Assembly: GCA_902494935.1 (NCBI GenBank) | Contig: CABUVH010000006.1 | Location: 1-33,265 of the forward strand | Length of the DNA: 33,265 nucleotides | From: an uncultured Collinsella sp. | GTDB lineage: Bacteria; Actinomycetota; Coriobacteriia; Coriobacteriales; Coriobacteriaceae | Reading direction: 5' to 3' | Part shown: positions 15,759 through 23,063 of the stretch, piece after piece | Layout of the letters: the number at the start of each line of letters is the position of its first letter | Position numbering within the stretch: the first letter of the stretch is position 1 | Program-made: the position numbers and the translations under genes | The notes under the pieces: generated by a model | Seen by the model: the letters and a program-made list of their open reading frames with translations, nothing else | What the model was told of the DNA's origin: nothing | The model's database searches: none

Positions 15759-16640
15759 CTATTTTCCGGCAACCGTCGACGTACCGGAAGCGGAATAGTC
15801 GCCGTTCCACATGAAGTCGGCGCCCACATACTGCTTGATGCAGTCATCGATGGTGCCGTCCTCGAGCATCTCGCCGATGCACTCGTCAAGCGCCGCGACA
15901 AATCCGGCACCCTTCTTGGCCATCAGGCGGTACACGCCCACGTGGTCGCTCGTCTCGGAGCGATCGAGCAGGCCCAGCACCAGGCCCTCATTCGCATCGC
16001 GCATGGACTGGCCCTCGGCGCCGTCACACAGGTAGGCATCGATGCGCCCGGCGAGCACCTCTTGCAGGCACTGGTCGCCACCGTCGTACGTGTGAATATC
16101 AGCATCGGGCATGACCTTGGCGATGAACTTGTTCTGCACGGTACCGGTAGTGCAGGCGATAGACTTGCCGGCGAGGTCCTCAACGCGCTTGACGGGATCG
16201 CCGCCGAGCGTGAGAACGCCCACAAGCGGCTGATAGTAGCCGCGCGTGAAGTCATAGGTCTGCTCGCGCTCTTCGTTGGAGCTCATCGCCATGGTAAAGG
16301 CCTTGTCATCGCTCTGCACCGATGCAAGCGTGGCGGCAAAGTCCTGCGGCTCAAAGTCGTAAGAAAAGCCCAAGCGCGAGGCCATCTCGTCAGCGATAGC
16401 GATGTCCAGGCCGACAACCTTCTGCTTGCCGTCCGACTGCGTCTCCAGATAGCGATAGGGCGCAAAGGCATCGTCGCCCACAAAGGTGAGCTTGGCGCCC
16501 TTGATATCGTCACCCGCAACCGCAGCAGAACCAGCGGCAGAGCCCTTGTCAGCGCCACTGCCAGCGCAACCGCTCGCCGCAACCATTGCAGCACCGGCGA
16601 TCAAACCCAGGAAATCACGACGAGAAACAGCGCGAGTCAT
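15759..16640 (-). CDS. Amino-acid ABC transporter binding lipoprotein
   Basis: A 293-residue extracellular solute-binding protein of family 3. The N-terminus MTRAVSRRDFLGLIAGAAMV carries a twin-arginine motif (SRRDFLG) and is followed by the lipobox ASGC with Cys25, so export by Tat and lipid anchoring are likely. A Gly/Ala/Ser linker precedes the domain: LTFVGDDAFAPYRYLE, VGLDIAIADEMASRLG, DFAATLASVQSD, the family's ligand-binding pattern. The start at ATG 16638-16640 has AAAGG 7 nt upstream. It is followed by its permease. The ligand is unknown but is likely a polar amino acid. Two direct GACAGGCACCTTTG repeats bracket this two-gene unit. Confidence 0.9.
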   Translation of the reverse strand: MTRAVSRRDFLGLIAGAAMVAASGCAGSGADKGSAAGSAAVAGDDIKGAKLTFVGDDAFAPYRYLETQSDGKQKVVGLDIAIADEMASRLGFSYDFEPQDFAATLASVQSDDKAFTMAMSSNEEREQTYDFTRGYYQPLVGVLTLGGDPVKRVEDLAGKSIACTTGTVQNKFIAKVMPDADIHTYDGGDQCLQEVLAGRIDAYLCDGAEGQSMRDANEGLVLGLLDRSETSDHVGVYRLMAKKGAGFVAALDECIGEMLEDGTIDDCIKQYVGADFMWNGDYSASGTSTVAGK

Positions 16641-16722
16641 ACCAAAGCCTTTCAATCTACGTTCAAAGCGGCTTCCATTGTAGACACTCCACCGTTTAAT
16701 GCGCAGCCCAGCCGCGCCAAAA

Positions 16723-16756
16723 CCACCACAAAGGGGGACAGGCACCTTTGTGTGGT
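16723..16756 (+). repeat. GACAGGCACCTTTG repeat (copy 5)
   Basis: Seen: near-perfect arms CCACAAAG / CTTTGTGTGG around GGGGGACAGGCACCTTTG. Same orientation as the copy at 15033-15067, so the pair flanks the binding-protein/permease unit as direct repeats. Confidence 0.65.
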
Positions 16757-16773
16757 CTGGACTCCGGTGTTTG

Positions 16774-16805
16774 CCCAGATAAAACCTGCCAAAATAAACC
16801 TGCCC
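16774..16805 (-). repeat. GACAGG/GGCAGG-type interspersed repeat (copy 6, reverse)
   Basis: Seen: read on the minus strand it gives GGGCAGGTTTATTTTGGCAG then GTTTTATCTGGG, matching copies at 12922-12965 and 19887-19920 except for the first bases. Its outer edge (to about 16820) reaches the -35 box of the LacI-type gene. Confidence 0.7.
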
Positions 16806-16818
16806 TAATTGGTAGGTT

Positions 16819-16849
16819 TTGACACCCTGGGAACGGGCGATGCTACAAT
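16819..16849 (+). promoter_or_regulatory. Promoter of the LacI-type gene
   Basis: Seen: consensus -35 TTGACA (16819-16824) and extended -10 TGC-TACAAT (16841-16849), spacer 19 bp, which is long but tolerable with an extended -10. The gene starts 36 bp downstream. Confidence 0.45.
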
Positions 16850-16860
16850 CTGACTCGTAC

Positions 16861-16874
16861 TTGAAACGCATCAA
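16861..16874. promoter_or_regulatory. Possible autoregulatory LacI operator
   Basis: Seen: TTGAAACGCATCAA, with 4-bp outer arms (TTGA/TCAA) and a central CG as in LacI-family sites. It sits just downstream of the expected transcription start and ends at the ribosome binding site. The inner pairs do not match, so this is tentative. Confidence 0.35.
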
Positions 16875-16884
16875 AGGGGCCGCT

Positions 16885-17997
16885 ATGGCAAAGGTAAAAA
16901 TCAGCGACGTCGCGCGCGAGGCAGGAGTCTCGCTGGGCACGGTATCCAACGCGCTCAACCACCCCGAAAAGCTGCGCCCCGAGACCCTCAAGCTCATCAA
17001 CGAGACCATCAATCGCCTTGGCTACCTGCCCAACCAAAGTGCTCGTCAGCTCGCGGGCGGCGCCACCAAGTCCTTTGGCCTGGTCCTCCCCCGTCTCGAC
17101 CATGGCTTCTCGCTCCAAATTGCCAGCGGCGCCCATAACGAGGCCCGCAAGCACGGCTATGACCTGCTCATCGCCAACGCCGATAACGACGACATCCTCG
17201 AGGACCACTACCTGCGCTATTTTATGGGCACGCAGATGTCCGGCGTCATGGTTCAGCCTATGGCGTCCCCCGATTGGCACCCCGCAATGACCAAGATGCC
17301 CGTGCCGATCGTCCATCTGGACATCCACTGCTCCGAACCCGGTTACTACGTGGCCGCCGACAACGAGGCGCAAGGGCGCATTATCGCCGAGCTCGCCATC
17401 ACCCGCGGCGCGCGCCATATCACCGTTGTGGGCAGAGCGGCATTTATGCAGCTCACCCTGCGCGTACTTGGCATTCATAAGGCCCTCGTCCTGCATCCCG
17501 ATATCAAAATTGAGGTCATTGACGCCGGAGAATGGAATACCGCTGCCGATGGTTACAGCATCGGCGCTCAGATTGCCGAGCGCTCTACCGGCGAGCGTCC
17601 CGATTTTGTCATCGGCCTTACCGATGTATTGGCCTCGGGCGTTATCTCGGCGTTGACCGACAAAGGCATCTCCGTCCCCGAACAGGTTCGCGTGGCCGGC
17701 TGCGACGGCAACCCGCTTGCATGGAGCGGGTCGGTCCCCCTCACCACGGTGGCACCCCCGGGCTACGAGATTGGCCGCAAGGGTGTCCAGCTGCTCATGG
17801 AGCAAATCGAGAACAAGGCGCCGGCAAAAACCAAGCACATCCGCATTGGTTCCGCAGCGAGAACCGTTACTGCGGTCACAGCCGCCGAGGACATCAACCG
17901 TCAGGAACTCGTGCGGCCGTTCCTCTTGGAGCGCGCCAGCACCCAGGCAAGCACCCAGACCGACGCTACGGCCATCAACCTCGGCGCGTATCTATAG
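16885..17997 (+). CDS. LacI family transcriptional regulator
   Basis: A 370-residue regulator: N-terminal LacI helix-turn-helix and hinge (MAKVKISDVAREAGVSLGTVSNALNHPEKL, then NRLGYLPNQSARQLAGG, residues 1-60) and a periplasmic-binding-protein-like effector domain (about 62-335; GLVLPRLDHGFSLQIASGAHNEARKHGYDLLIANADND... and VAGCDGNPLAWSGSVPLTTV). It has a roughly 30-residue Thr/Ala/Gln-rich tail beyond the usual end. The start at ATG 16885 has AAAGGGG 5 nt upstream. It is divergent from the binding-protein/permease unit (start 16640) and convergent with the HAD gene; its targets cannot be told, though the transporter is a candidate. Confidence 0.92.
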   Translation: MAKVKISDVAREAGVSLGTVSNALNHPEKLRPETLKLINETINRLGYLPNQSARQLAGGATKSFGLVLPRLDHGFSLQIASGAHNEARKHGYDLLIANADNDDILEDHYLRYFMGTQMSGVMVQPMASPDWHPAMTKMPVPIVHLDIHCSEPGYYVAADNEAQGRIIAELAITRGARHITVVGRAAFMQLTLRVLGIHKALVLHPDIKIEVIDAGEWNTAADGYSIGAQIAERSTGERPDFVIGLTDVLASGVISALTDKGISVPEQVRVAGCDGNPLAWSGSVPLTTVAPPGYEIGRKGVQLLMEQIENKAPAKTKHIRIGSAARTVTAVTAAEDINRQELVRPFLLERASTQASTQTDATAINLGAYL

Positions 17998-18022
17998 CAC
18001 GCCCGCAAGTATGCTAAGTCGC

Positions 18023-18070
18023 CGCTTAAGCAAAAGGGCCCGACCATTGCCGGGCCCTTTTGCTTAAGCG
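18023..18070. terminator. Bidirectional terminator, perfect 20-bp arms
   Basis: Seen: arms 18023-18042 and 18051-18070 are perfectly complementary over 20 bp (CGCTTAAGCAAAAGGGCCCG and its complement) with an 8-nt loop. The GC-rich inner stem followed by CTTTTGCTT makes a working terminator on both strands between the convergent LacI and HAD genes. Confidence 0.8.
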
Positions 18071-18108
18071 CAAACGTGGGCAATTGCTCGTTTCAGCACC
18101 GCAATTGT

Positions 18109-18759
18109 CTAGTGCACGGCCTTGACCGCCGCTGCCAGGTCGAACAACGTATCGAGCACGGCTTCGCAGCCATCCACCACGTCTTGCGGCAGCGGAACGA
18201 TATCGGGAACGGCAAAGACATGGCAGTCGGCCGTAATGCCCGAGACGCAGCCGTTGCGCGAATCCTCGACCACGGCGCACTCCTCGGGGGCAAAGCCCGC
18301 GCGCTCGCAGGCAAGCAGGTACATCTCGGGGTTGGGCTTGCCGTGCGCGACGTCCTCACCACACGTTACCGTTTCAAACTTGTCAAAGAGGCCGACCATC
18401 TTAAGGTTGCGCTCGGCCGTAACGAGGCGCGACGACGTCGCTAGGCCCACGTGATAGCCCGCAGCCAGCAGCTCGTCTAGGCACTCGGCGGCGCCGGCCT
18501 TAAGCTCCAGATCGGTCTTGACCATCTCGTCGCGAATCTCCTTGTGGCGGGCATAGATCGCCTCGGCGGTCTCGTGGCTGCCGTAACGCTCCTCGAGAAT
18601 GCCCATGACATCGACCAGCGTGCGACCGATAAACTGATGGATCAGAGCATCATCAATCGCGACCCCCAGCTCGGCGGCGCCTGCCTTCCATGCCTTGATG
18701 CCCAAACGCTCGGTATCAACCAGCGTTCCGTCCATGTCAAAAATAACAGCCTTGATCAT
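18109..18759 (-). CDS. HAD superfamily phosphatase / phosphoglucomutase-like
   Basis: A 216-residue HAD hydrolase, subfamily IA with an alpha-helical cap, of the beta-phosphoglucomutase/sugar-phosphatase type. Motif I FDMDGTLVDTE (about 7-17) holds the nucleophile and acid/base Asp pair; motif II is ATSSR; the motif III Lys is in HGKPNPEMYLLA; motif IV is VVEDSRNG. It likely dephosphorylates or isomerises a sugar phosphate in the cytoplasm; the exact substrate is not readable. The start at ATG 18757-18759 (MIKAVIFDMDG) has AGGGG upstream; an in-frame extension to 18840 is discarded. It is divergent from the larE-like gene across an AT-rich stretch with the palindrome TACAAGCTTGTA. Confidence 0.9.
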   Translation of the reverse strand: MIKAVIFDMDGTLVDTERLGIKAWKAGAAELGVAIDDALIHQFIGRTLVDVMGILEERYGSHETAEAIYARHKEIRDEMVKTDLELKAGAAECLDELLAAGYHVGLATSSRLVTAERNLKMVGLFDKFETVTCGEDVAHGKPNPEMYLLACERAGFAPEECAVVEDSRNGCVSGITADCHVFAVPDIVPLPQDVVDGCEAVLDTLFDLAAAVKAVH

Positions 18760-18864
18760 ATCGATCCCCTCGCCGGATTGCATTACTGCCACTCTACCGC
18801 ACTTTACAAGCTTGTATATAACGTATATAGCATATTGCACTTTCGTTACATAGCTGGAAGTCTT

Positions 18865-18892
18865 ATGACAAGCAGCTCGATAGGATTATAGT
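18865..18892 (+). promoter_or_regulatory. Promoter of the larE-like gene
   Basis: Seen: -35 ATGACA (18865-18870; 5 of 6 to consensus), 16-bp spacer, -10 TATAGT (18887-18892), 34 bp upstream of the start codon. Confidence 0.55.
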
Positions 18893-18926
18893 TTTCGACC
18901 GAGTACTCAATGGTAAGGATCGTTTC

Positions 18927-19805
18927 ATGCTTTCAGACACCACTGCACCTGCAGAGGAGCTTCAAAACAAGCTCGCAGCGCTCGAGCGGCTGCTTTTGGC
19001 ATACGGACGCGTCGCCATCGGCTTTTCCGGTGGCGTCGACAGCAGCTTTTTGGCCGCGGTCTGCGCCCGCATCATGCCTGCCGACACGCTCCTCGTTCAC
19101 CTCACCACGCCGCTCATCGGCACGCCCGAACAGACCTCGTTTGAGCGCTCCGTTGATGGACAAGCCAATGAGGGGCCGCATTTTAAGCTCCCCGTGCTCA
19201 ATCTTTCGGTGGATCAGTTGCAGCTCCCCCAAGTAACCTGCAACGATGCCAATCGCTGCTACCACTGCAAGCATGCCGGCTTTACCGCCATCGTCAACCA
19301 CGCCAAGTCGCTCGGCTTTCCCACCGTCATCGATGGTAGCAATGCAAGCGATCGCGGTGACTACCGCCCCGGCATGCGCGCGGCAAAAGAGCTTGGCGTA
19401 CGCTCCCCTCTCATGGAGGTCGGCTTTACCAAGGACGAAGAGCGCGAGCTGCTGCGCGCATGGGGCTATCCCGTTTGGAACCTGCCGGCGGGAGCCTGTC
19501 TTGCCACGCGCGTCCCCACGGGCGAGGGGCTTACGCGCGAGAAGGTCGATTTAATCCGCACCTGCGAGGACTACCTACACGATCTTGACCTGGCGCAGGT
19601 TCGCGCGCGCTTGGTCGGCGGCTGTATGCATATCGAAGCCGCTCCCGCAGATGTCGCCAAGCTTGCCGCCCTCGACGGCACCGCCATCGATGCCGAGGGC
19701 AAAACCCCGTTGCCCGCCGCCATCGAGTCCGCGCTGCGCGAGCTGGGCTGCGACCATATCTCCCCCGAGGTCACCCCCTACATCCACGGCAACATGAATC
19801 TGTAG
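18927..19805 (+). CDS. larE: ATP-dependent sacrificial sulfur transferase LarE-like
   Basis: A 292-residue PP-loop ATPase of the LarE group, which adenylates and then sulfurises a pyridinium dicarboxylate mononucleotide to make the nickel-pincer cofactor of lactate racemase and related enzymes. The PP-loop SGGVDSS is at 34-40; the C-terminal half has WNLPAGACLATRVPTGE with Cys191 at the position where LarE proteins keep the sulfur-donating Cys. Further Cys at NRCYHCK (111, 114). Length is normal. The start at ATG 18927 has AAGGAT upstream. No larA, larB or larC is in the window, so it is an orphan here; the protein could serve another nickel-pincer or thiolation pathway. It has its own promoter. 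Confidence 0.85.
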   Translation: MLSDTTAPAEELQNKLAALERLLLAYGRVAIGFSGGVDSSFLAAVCARIMPADTLLVHLTTPLIGTPEQTSFERSVDGQANEGPHFKLPVLNLSVDQLQLPQVTCNDANRCYHCKHAGFTAIVNHAKSLGFPTVIDGSNASDRGDYRPGMRAAKELGVRSPLMEVGFTKDEERELLRAWGYPVWNLPAGACLATRVPTGEGLTREKVDLIRTCEDYLHDLDLAQVRARLVGGCMHIEAAPADVAKLAALDGTAIDAEGKTPLPAAIESALRELGCDHISPEVTPYIHGNMNL

Positions 19806-19807
19806 GT

Positions 19808-19830
19808 TACGCCGTTTTACAAACGGCGTA
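19808..19830. other. Stem-loop after larE
   Basis: Seen: TACGCCGTTT / AAACGGCGTA, perfect 10-bp stem with a 3-nt loop, 2 bp after the stop codon. There is no T-run directly after it; the stronger terminator is at 19933-19971. Confidence 0.5.
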
Positions 19831-19886
19831 CCTGCTCGGCGCTACGCGGGCTCAACCTGAACCACATAAATTGCTGCCTTCCAAAA

Positions 19887-19920
19887 GGGGACAGGTTTAT
19901 TTTGGCAGGTTTTATCTGGG
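19887..19920 (+). repeat. GACAGG-type interspersed repeat (copy 7)
   Basis: Seen: GGGGACAGGTTTATTTTGGC continuing AGGTTTTATCTGGG, preceded by CCTTCCAAAA giving an imperfect stem. As in copy 3, it is followed at once by a gene terminator of the opposite strand (CTGGGGAAACGCAAAC here, CTGGGCAAATGCAAC there), showing that homology extends beyond the core. Confidence 0.75.
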
Positions 19921-19932
19921 GAAACGCAAACA

Positions 19933-19971
19933 GGGCCGCGACACCTATATGGCGTCGCGGCCCTTTTCCTT
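19933..19971. terminator. Bidirectional terminator between larE and the PTS IIA gene
   Basis: Seen: perfect 10-bp stem GGGCCGCGAC (19933-19942) / GTCGCGGCCC (19954-19963) with TTTTCCTT after it on the plus strand and TGTTTGCGTTT on the minus strand. Confidence 0.75.
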
Positions 19972-20006
19972 GGAGAAGGATCGATTGATTGAACGGGATG
20001 ACCGTT

Positions 20007-20459
20007 CTAGTCTTCGAGTCCGCTATTGATGAGCTCCGCAATCTCAACGGGATCGGTGCTCGCGCGCACCTTGTCACGGAAGCCAGCGTCCATCAGCATC
20101 ACGGCAGCCTTGGAGAGCAGACGCAGGTGCGTGGTTCCAGCCTCGCCGGCGGGCACGTACAGCGCGAGCGCAACATCGACGGGCACCCCATCGAAGCTCG
20201 GCCATTCAACGGGCTCGGCCAGTTTAAGCACGGCAACGCCCGGCGTGTGGATCGCGTCGCTTTTGGCATGCGGAACGGCAAAACCGGCGACAAGGCCGGT
20301 CTCGGCCTCGTTCTCGCGAGCAATAAAGGCAGCCTCTACGGCAGATGCGTCATCGGCAAAGCCGAGCTCGATGGCCTGCTCGGACAAATACTGCAGAGCG
20401 TCCTCGCGCGAGGCGGCGGTATACCCGATCGTCACTTGGTTGGCAGATACAAATCCCAT
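20007..20459 (-). CDS. PTS system EIIA component, fructose/mannitol type
   Basis: A 150-residue phosphocarrier domain that receives phosphate from HPr and passes it to EIIB. The active-site His is His64 in GLVAGFAVPHAKSDAI, the pattern of the fructose-mannitol IIA (PTS EIIA type 2) family. Length is standard for a free IIA. The start at ATG 20457-20459 has AAGGAAGG upstream. It is the last gene of the PTS operon, 11 nt after the transketolase C-half stop, and completes the IIBC permease encoded at the operon's head, which lacks a IIA domain. Confidence 0.92.
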   Translation of the reverse strand: MGFVSANQVTIGYTAASREDALQYLSEQAIELGFADDASAVEAAFIARENEAETGLVAGFAVPHAKSDAIHTPGVAVLKLAEPVEWPSFDGVPVDVALALYVPAGEAGTTHLRLLSKAAVMLMDAGFRDKVRASTDPVEIAELINSGLED

Positions 20460-20470
20460 GGAAACCTTCC

Positions 20471-21409
20471 TTACAACACGGACCTAACCGCAGCTTCGAT
20501 GCCGTCGGCGTCCAAACCGTACTTGTGCAGCAAATCGACCGCAGGGCCGGACTCGCCATACACATCGCGCACGCCGACGCGTCGCATCGGCACCGGATGC
20601 TGCTCCGCGAGCACCGAGGCCACGGCCTCGCCAAGACCACCGATAATCGAATGCTCCTCGGCGGTGACCACGCGACCAGTCTTCTTGGCGCTGGCAACCA
20701 CCAGGCGCTCATCAAGCGGCTTGATCGTGTGCATGTTGATGACCTCGGCATCGATACCATCGGCAGCGAGCGCCTCGGCAGCCTCAAGCGCCTCGGCGAC
20801 CATGAGGCCACAAGCGATGATGGTCACATCGGACCCCTCGCGCACGACCACGCCGCGACCAATCTTGAACTCATAGTCCTCGCGGTCGTTGATGACCGGT
20901 GTTGCCAGGCGTCCGAAACGCATGTAGACCGGCCCCTCAAACTCATAGGCGGCGCGCACGCAAGCGCGAGCCTCGATGTCATCGGCGGGAACAATCACCG
21001 TCATACCCGGGATCGTGCGCATGAGCGCGATGTCCTCGCAGCACTGATGCGTGGCGCCATCTTCGCCGACCGAGATACCCGCGTGGGTGGCGCCGATTTT
21101 GACGTTGAGGTGCGGATAGCCGATGGAATTACGCACTTGCTCGTACGCGCGGCCGGCGGCGAACATGGCAAAGGTGCTCGCAAAGGCGACGTGGCCCGTG
21201 GTCGCAATGCCGGCGGCGAGCCCCATCAAGTTGCTCTCGGCAATGCCGGCATCGTAGAAGCGCTCAGGGTGCGCAGCCTTAAACTTACCGGTCTGCGTGG
21301 CGGCGGCCAGGTCGGCATCGAGGACCACAAAGTCATCGCGCTCATTGCCCAGCTCGACAAGTGCCTCGCCATAGCTAACGCGCGTGGCGACTTTCTTGAC
21401 GTCTGCCAT
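20471..21409 (-). CDS. Transketolase, C-terminal subunit
   Basis: A 312-residue protein carrying the pyrimidine-binding and C-terminal domains of a split transketolase (MADVKKVATRVSYGEAL..., DADLAAATQTGKF, GIAESNLMGLAAGIATTGHVAFASTFA, then PADDIEARACVRAA). The conserved Glu in the AGIAESN segment activates thiamine diphosphate. With its partner it moves two-carbon ketol units between sugar phosphates. Its ATG overlaps the stop of the N-subunit gene by one nucleotide (TAATG), ensuring balanced synthesis. Split transketolases are usual in many gut actinobacteria and firmicutes sugar operons. Confidence 0.94.
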   Translation of the reverse strand: MADVKKVATRVSYGEALVELGNERDDFVVLDADLAAATQTGKFKAAHPERFYDAGIAESNLMGLAAGIATTGHVAFASTFAMFAAGRAYEQVRNSIGYPHLNVKIGATHAGISVGEDGATHQCCEDIALMRTIPGMTVIVPADDIEARACVRAAYEFEGPVYMRFGRLATPVINDREDYEFKIGRGVVVREGSDVTIIACGLMVAEALEAAEALAADGIDAEVINMHTIKPLDERLVVASAKKTGRVVTAEEHSIIGGLGEAVASVLAEQHPVPMRRVGVRDVYGESGPAVDLLHKYGLDADGIEAAVRSVL

Positions 21410-22239
21410 TAGAGCTCCTCCCCTGCTGCTGCGAGCTCGGCCATGGCCTGCTCAAACTGTTCATCGTTGGGCGCCTTGCCGTGCCAGCCCACCTGGTTTT
21501 CCATAAAGGAGACGCCCTTGCCCTTCACCGTCTCGGCGATAATGGCCACGGGCGAGCCGCTCACTTTGCGGGCCTCGGCAAAGGCGGCGGCAATCTGCGC
21601 CATGTCATTACCGTCGGCAAGCTCGATCACATGCCACTTAAAGGCGCGGAACTTGTCGGCAAGCGGCATAGCAGAGTTAACTTCGTCGATACTGCCGTCA
21701 ATTTGCAGGCCATTATGATCGACGATAGCGACGAGGTTATCCAAGTCGTGGTTGCCGGCGAACATGGCCGCCTCCCACACCTGGCCCTCCTCGCACTCGC
21801 CGTCGCCCAACAGCGTGTAGACGCGGTAGCTGTCACCCCAGTGCTTTGCGGCGAGTGCCATTCCAACCGCGGCGGAGATACCCTGACCGAGCGATCCGGT
21901 AGACATGTCGACGCCCGGAGTGTCATTCATATTGGGATGGCCCTGCAGGCGGCTGCCGATATGACGGAGCGTCTCGAGCTCCTCCTTGGGAAAGAACCCG
22001 CGTTCGGCGAGCACGGCATAGAGTGCCGGAGCGCAATGTCCCTTGGAGAGCACAAAGCGATCGCGCTCGGCGCGGCTCGGATTCGCCGGGTCGACATCCA
22101 TTTCCTCAAAGTAGAGGTAGGTCATAATGTCGGCGGCGCCAAGCGATCCGCCCGGATGCCCCGACTTGGCGGCGTGGACACCCGTGACAATACCGCGGCG
22201 AACCTCATTGGCAATCTTGGCCAGTTCCTGATCGGTCAT
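21409..22239 (-). CDS. Transketolase, N-terminal subunit
   Basis: A 276-residue thiamine-diphosphate binding half of transketolase. It shows AAKSGHPGGSLGAADI (substrate/ThDP), DRFVLSKGHCAPALYAVLAERG, TGSLGQGISAAVGMALAAKH and the ThDP-Mg motif GDGECEEGQVWEAA...HNGLQIDG. The start at ATG 22237-22239 (MTDQELAKIANEVRRG) has AGAGG 7 nt upstream; a longer in-frame reading to 22380 is not family-like. It follows the transaldolase gene after a strong hairpin (22261-22291). Confidence 0.94.
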   Translation of the reverse strand: MTDQELAKIANEVRRGIVTGVHAAKSGHPGGSLGAADIMTYLYFEEMDVDPANPSRAERDRFVLSKGHCAPALYAVLAERGFFPKEELETLRHIGSRLQGHPNMNDTPGVDMSTGSLGQGISAAVGMALAAKHWGDSYRVYTLLGDGECEEGQVWEAAMFAGNHDLDNLVAIVDHNGLQIDGSIDEVNSAMPLADKFRAFKWHVIELADGNDMAQIAAAFAEARKVSGSPVAIIAETVKGKGVSFMENQVGWHGKAPNDEQFEQAMAELAAAGEEL

Positions 22240-22260
22240 GGAGTTTCCTCTCTTGAGCAC

Positions 22261-22291
22261 GCCGGCCCGGCATAACAAATGCTGGGCCGGC
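22261..22291 (-). other. Intercistronic hairpin between transaldolase and transketolase genes
   Basis: Seen: GCCGGCCCGGCAT (22261-22273) and ATGCTGGGCCGGC (22279-22291) pair over 13 bp (one mismatch) around a 5-nt loop, 10 bp after the transaldolase stop. No T-run follows, so it more likely stabilises the upstream message or tunes transketolase expression than terminates. Confidence 0.65.
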
Positions 22292-22301
22292 AGAACCATC
22301 G

Positions 22302-22985
22302 TTACTGTGCCTCGACGACCTTTTTCCAGTCGGCCTCGAACGAGGCAAGACCCTGGTCGGTCAGCGGGTGATGCAGGCATTTCTTAAGAGCAGCCATGGG
22401 GACGGTCGCAATATCGGCACCGAGCAGCGCCGCCTGGGTCACGTGATTGGGCGTGCGGACGGATGCAGTGATGATCTCGACGGTGTCGTCGACGTTCTTG
22501 CCGGTCCAGTCATAGTTCTTGATGCAGGTCACAACGTTGTCGAGCTGCGAAATACCGTCCTCGGCGATGTCGTCAAAGCGGCCGACGAACGGGCTGATGT
22601 AGCGGGCACCGGCGTTGGCGGCCATAAGGGCCTGCGTCGGCGAGAAGACGAGCGTCATGTTGACACGCACGCCCGCATCGGCCAGCGCGCGGCAGGCGGC
22701 GAGGCCGGCCTCGCAGACGGGGAGCTTGACCACAATGTTGGGGGCGAGGGCGGCAAGGCGCTTGCCCTCCTCGATCATGCCCTCGGCAGTAGTCGCGGTG
22801 GACTCGGCGGACACGGGCAGCCCCTCGCAAAGCTCGGCGATCTTGAGCATGTGGGGCTCAAAGTCCGCAAGCTTGCCGCCGGTCTTGGCGTACAGGGACG
22901 GGTTGGTGGTGACGCCGGCAAGGCAGCCCCAGCTCTTGGCCTCGGCGATCTCGTCAAGGTTGGCGGTATCGATAAAGAACTTCAT
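22302..22985 (-). CDS. Transaldolase / fructose-6-phosphate aldolase family (TalC-type)
   Basis: A 227-residue class I aldolase of the short transaldolase (TalC/MipB/FSA) family. The N-terminus MKFFIDTANLDEIAEAKSWG and GVTTNPSLYAKTGG are typical; the Schiff-base Lys lies in NIVVKLPVCEAG; NMTLVFSPTQALMAANAGARYISPFVGRFDDI is the diagnostic C-half. Whether it is a true transaldolase or a fructose-6-phosphate aldolase cannot be told from sequence. The start at ATG 22983-22985 has AAGGAG 9 nt upstream. It sits between the KbaZ-like gene and transketolase, so the products of KbaZ action probably enter the pentose-phosphate interconversions here. Confidence 0.92.
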   Translation of the reverse strand: MKFFIDTANLDEIAEAKSWGCLAGVTTNPSLYAKTGGKLADFEPHMLKIAELCEGLPVSAESTATTAEGMIEEGKRLAALAPNIVVKLPVCEAGLAACRALADAGVRVNMTLVFSPTQALMAANAGARYISPFVGRFDDIAEDGISQLDNVVTCIKNYDWTGKNVDDTVEIITASVRTPNHVTQAALLGADIATVPMAALKKCLHHPLTDQGLASFEADWKKVVEAQ

Positions 22986-23063
22986 GGTGCAAACTCCTTC
23001 AAATGAATTGCTAGTAATCCTAAGGACAGCGACCCAATCGTCGGTCAATCCAACGTCAGCGAG

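Noticed and set aside
16641..17012. Long N-terminal extension of the binding lipoprotein
   Set aside because: It would bury the Tat signal and lipobox and cross the repeats and the divergent LacI promoter; the ATG at 16640 has a proper ribosome site.
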